A stretch of 64,000 bases of DNA from Hofstenia miamia. Lineage: Eukaryota; Xenacoelomorpha; Acoela. The DNA lies in contig SCFE01000054.1 in the NCBI GenBank assembly GCA_004352715.1, positions 1,694,653 to 1,758,652 on the forward strand, in the 5' to 3' direction. The notes beneath the pieces are model-generated. The model was given only the letters and a program-made list of their open reading frames with translations, did not search any database and was not told the origin of the DNA. The position numbers were made by a program, and so were the translations under genes. Every line of letters starts with the position of its first letter. Within the stretch, counting starts at the first letter, position 1. Of this stretch, positions 61,230 to 64,000 are shown one piece after another.

Positions 61230-61386
61230 TAGATTCGCGGTTGATTACCGTGTTGGTAGAGGGCGAACTGTTCTGGTTGTCGAATATCACAAATAATTTG
61301 CAAAATCGAAGACCTGTCATACTATGTGAAGGAACTGGTGGTCTAGCTGATCTTTTAATTCAAGTTTTGCAAAATAAAGAAATGAG
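61230..61386 (+). CDS. TRPM: TRPM exon 6: VEGE and CEGTGGLADLL
   Basis: The acceptor CATTTAG ends at 61229 and the donor ATGAG|GTAAAA follows 61386 (phase 2). RLITVLVEGELFWL then RRPVILCEGTGGLADLLIQV matches the most conserved TRPM pair, IPVVALIVEGG---I and PVVVCDGSGRASDIL, core strands of the SLOG fold. Confidence 0.94.
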
Positions 61387-61513
61387 GTAAAAAACTGTTA
61401 CATTCTTATGCATAAAAGTGTAAAACAAATGTAATTAAGAACTATGAACAGTTTCTATATTGGTTTTTTATTTTTCAATGCATGGGCTTATTAATTTTAA
61501 TAATTTTCTTTAG

Positions 61514-61649
61514 AGGGAGCAATGCTTCTCAGATTGCAAGTGGGTTAAAGAAGAACATGTTCAATATTTTTGAATTCACACCTGATGTCGGCTTTGATAT
61601 TCAAACATTTAGTAATGAATTAGTCGAATTTCTGCAACACCAATACCTA
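61514..61649 (+). CDS. TRPM: TRPM exon 7
   Basis: The acceptor CTTTAG ends at 61513 and the donor TACCTA|GTAAGA follows 61649. One base completes Arg from exon 6; the end is phase 0. The peptide GSNASQIASGLKKNMFNIFE ends in FSNELVEFLQHQYL. This region is variable in TRPMs. Support comes from the phase fit and from its position between two well-matched exons. Confidence 0.8.
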
Positions 61650-61929
61650 GTAAGAATTGCAGAATATTTATAAAATCCTACATTGACAAATGCTGATCAT
61701 ACGTTTAAGTTCATGTACCTTCGGATTTAGCATAATTATTCTTGTTGTGATTTGTGATACAATCCTATGCTAGAACTTGAAGTATTCTGGCTTGAAGCTA
61801 AGAATGGCTCTCAACAAAAGAAATTTATTGAATTTTATATTCGAATGAATCGATTATTATGTAAGCAAACTGTTCACTCTCTCTAACATTCTACAAATTT
61901 CCTTTCGTTACTTTTGGACTCATATTTAG

Positions 61930-62005
61930 GTTGTAGTAGCAGACTTAAGAAAGACTACTGATCTAGATCGAGCAGTCATTGACGCCTATACTCTGTACAA
62001 AAGTG
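61930..62005 (+). CDS. TRPM: TRPM exon 8
   Basis: The acceptor TATTTAG ends at 61929 and the donor AAAGTG|GTGAGG follows 62005 (phase 1). VVVADLRKTTDLDRAVIDAY corresponds to the TRPM strand and helix I-V-------DID-AIL-AL. Confidence 0.82.
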
Positions 62006-62081
62006 GTGAGGAATACATTCATTAAATCGAAAATTGATTACATTTTGGTTAAATTTGGAAGTTTTGGTTTTGTATCTTTAG

Positions 62082-62248
62082 AATTGAGACCAGAATTAGT
62101 TTCGCAAATTCAGAGACTCATACTTTCAGTGAAGTGGAATCGTATTGATCAATTCACAACTACGATTGGACAAATGAGTGAATCATTATCCACGGTACAC
62201 ATGCCACTGATGCATTCTAGAATAATATATGTATCACTACATTTGTCA
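62082..62248 (+). CDS. TRPM: TRPM exon 9: WNR-D helix
   Basis: The acceptor TCTTTAG ends at 62081; two bases complete Glu from exon 8. LILSVKWNRIDQFTTTIGQM matches the TRPM L-LAWNR-DIA--EIF helix. HMPLMHSRIIYVSLHL then parallels M-DAL--DRV-FV-LL. Two donors are possible: 62195 (ACG|GTACAC) and 62249 (TCA|GTAATT), both phase 0. The longer form is preferred because it retains the second helix. Confidence 0.82.
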
Positions 62249-62379
62249 GTAATTTTTCCAATTTTGTTATGAACACCCTAAATTATGCGCATGTATCTCT
62301 AAATGCTTTACAAATATGAATTTCTTTCAGTAATGTATGTAGAAAATATCGTTGTGCTAAGCAGATATTTTGCTAGCCT

Positions 62380-62460
62380 CGCTATGATGTCGTAGCCAGT
62401 GGCGTGGCTGAGGGAGTTATGGATCCATACTTTTAACGTGGCCCTGCACTGCCCCTATTA
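62380..62460. repeat. Left-end-like hAT fragment CAGTGGCGTGGCTGAGG
   Basis: CAGTGGCGTGGCTGAGGGAG resembles the starts of the hAT elements in this window. No matching right end or target duplication was found. It lies in TRPM intron 9. Confidence 0.35.
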
Positions 62461-63415
62461 AGAATATCCTTTATGTAAGTTGGTTCAGATAATTCTCCCA
62501 TTCTAAATGTTCATTTTCAGTAGGGTGGTTCAAAACAACTAGACTTTTGAAATGTTTATGGGTTACCTTGCTAAAACCCTCCATTCACTATATAAACAAC
62601 TTGGGTAAAATATTTTTAAAAAGTAATAAATCTTAGGGTTCCTCAAGACCCCTAAAATATTGATTATTTTGAAAACTTGTTAACTTAAAATAGCTGTAGC
62701 TTCATTCAAACATATGGTTGTTGGGGTTCATTTTTATCAGCATGATGAGCACCATCACTTGATAAGGTTAAACAATTGGTAATTAGCTACGTCATGCTGA
62801 AGGCATACTGATATATGAAGTTTCTTATATTTGCATGCAAATTACATAGTTGTTTTAGTAAAAGTCAGAATACTGTATAGCCTCACTCTCTTGATACAAA
62901 TCAACTTGAGAGTGAACAAATTTGATAATATACACCATTGGTTCCCAGTAATTTTTATGCATTCCTCTCTTTAACACTTTGGAACAGTTGGTCCTCCCCT
63001 TATTAAGCATTTCGTACTAAAATATAAAATAACAGGTAAACACAAATACAAAGCAAAAAATCGTCATTTGAACTTATGAAATATAAAATTTAAGAATTAC
63101 AGTTAAGCACAAATACAATGTAAGGCTAAAACAGTTGTTTTATAGCAACGTGCAACATAATGTTGTCCAGTTAATGTGCTCTTAAGTGGTTCTTGAAGCT
63201 CCTTGCGGTGCTGACATAGCAATTTGGGCCGGGTCGGGGTTTGGCCTAATGTTTTAATTGGTATTTGAAATTCAAAAAAAATTAACTGGAAAATTTAAAC
63301 TTGGAAAATGACAAAACAAATTCTAAATTTAATCAGCCCTGCATTGTCGGCTAGTGCAATAATTTTAACATCTAAATTTCGTTTGCTACAAGCTAAGAGC
63401 ACTTACTTTGTGCAG

Positions 63416-63470
63416 ATGGAATTTGGTGTAAGTTGGCAGAGAATTTTCGTAATTGAATATATAAGAAATG
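63416..63470 (+). CDS. TRPM: TRPM exon 10, last seen
   Basis: The acceptor TTTGTGCAG ends at 63415 and the donor AAATG|GTAAGT follows 63470 (phase 1). The 18-residue peptide MEFGVSWQRIFVIEYIRN lines up with the TRPM LLENGVS---FLT---L--LY turn and helix that follows exon 9. Short, but splice sites and phase both fit. Confidence 0.7.
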
Positions 63471-64000
63471 GTAAGTTCTCTAAGTGATTGCAATCCTGAT
63501 AGTAATTAGTTGTGGCAGTACATATATCACTAAATTTGTGGTGGCGGTAGGAATAACTTATGAAGCGTAACATATGTGATACTTTGGCATAGTGCAGAGT
63601 ACCCAGCAGGATGGTTGGTTGTTTCAAAAAGTTGTATTATTTTTCTAATAACCTGGTATTCAGGTCACTGGGTATGCTGAACGCCTTTTGCAAGCTTTCA
63701 TTGAAGGATTAATAATCAAAAATACAAACATATTATCTATGTTTATTACTTCATATTTTAAAGGATATATTGCTTGAATATGCAGGAAAGTATTATTTTC
63801 CTTAAGACATCACATACATTGTTCTAGTAAAAGAAATTAACATTTTCAATGAAATTAGTGTAAAAACTTGTCAGAACTCTTTATTGAAACTCCAGTAAAT
63901 TTGCAAAACCTGCAAAAATTCACATAAAATTCTAAGCAAAAAGATTAAAATATAGGCAACTTCCTGTATAAAAATGGGAGACACACCTCATTTACATTGT
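63471..64000. other. TRPM intron, continues past window
   Basis: No further exon was recognised. A candidate acceptor near 63663 leads to a stop within five codons and was not used. Confidence 0.5.

Larger units (their letters stand above)
53206..63470 (+). other. TRPM: TRPM-family channel gene, 10 exons, 3' end outside
   Basis: TRPM channels are plasma-membrane or organelle cation channels with a large cytosolic N-terminal homology region (a SLOG-like nucleotide-binding fold), helical repeats, six membrane segments and the TRP helix. Joining ten exons gives about 471 codons in one frame, all of it in the N-terminal region. Visible motifs in order: VCICGK, a LPFILSIIGS strand, ICILTDGLDRGITQ, LAIIGIVPWN, THFICVDTLRYGAD, LITVLVEGE, VILCEGTGGLADLL and LSVKWNRIDQ. 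These match TRPM C-CG, LVISVHGG, WIITGG---GV, IGIAPWG, SHFILVD---YGAE, VPVVALIVEGG, VVVCDGSGRASDIL and L-WNR-D in the same order. Transmembrane exons lie beyond the window. The protein is diverged, so no subtype is assigned. Confidence 0.9.

Noticed and set aside
63664-63720. Candidate next TRPM exon after GGTATTCAG
   Set aside because: With the required phase it reaches a stop after five codons.

Overview
This window is metazoan nuclear DNA: very AT-rich, with GT-AG spliced genes, many (TA)n microsatellites, and a dense load of relic transposons (Tc1/mariner, hAT, piggyBac-like, several LINEs, a Penelope-like element). The proteins encoded are invertebrate-like animal signalling genes. I cannot name the species; an AT-rich, Tc1/mariner-rich invertebrate such as a flatworm or a parasitic crustacean would fit. 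There is no prokaryotic feature and no CRISPR array.

Two host genes can be rebuilt by splicing, both on the + strand, and exon phases agree at every junction I could test. (1) A RasGRP-type Ras/Rap guanine nucleotide exchange factor runs from 8835 to the stop at 38040 in ten exons. It carries the end of the REM-to-CDC25 linker, the CDC25 catalytic domain, two canonical EF-hands, one complete C1 zinc domain and a C-terminal coiled coil. Its first exons (REM domain) lie upstream or were not found. (2) A TRPM-type cation channel begins at about 53211 and leaves the window after an exon ending at 63470. Ten exons encode the N-terminal TRPM homology region (SLOG-like nucleotide-binding fold) and the start of the helical repeats. 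The pore is outside the window.

Layout: 1-1140 degenerate Tc1 transposase (minus strand). 2922-7927 a 1935 bp block with a LINE tail present twice around an orphan contig, probably an assembly duplicate. 8.8-38.0 kb RasGRP, whose introns hold hAT MITEs, a piggyBac-like element, a mariner fragment, two LINE fragments, a Penelope-like RT and a possible pseudogene near 12.2-12.7 kb. 38.0-53.2 kb intergenic, with three Tc1/mariner lineages and a nested hAT insertion. 53.2-64 kb TRPM, with a Tc1 relic in intron 1 and a 5'-truncated LINE in intron 4.

Several N gaps (at 285, 4857/5992, 35929, 44545 and 60725) are flanked by direct copies of the same sequence, so contig ends were probably not merged. 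One such gap doubles most of a TRPM exon. I found no tRNA, rRNA or known ncRNA, and nothing that amounts to a new biological system. The most notable finds are the two unannotated multi-exon genes, the nested hAT/mariner structure with diagnostic target-site duplications, and a small hAT MITE family built of CGGCTCG repeats.
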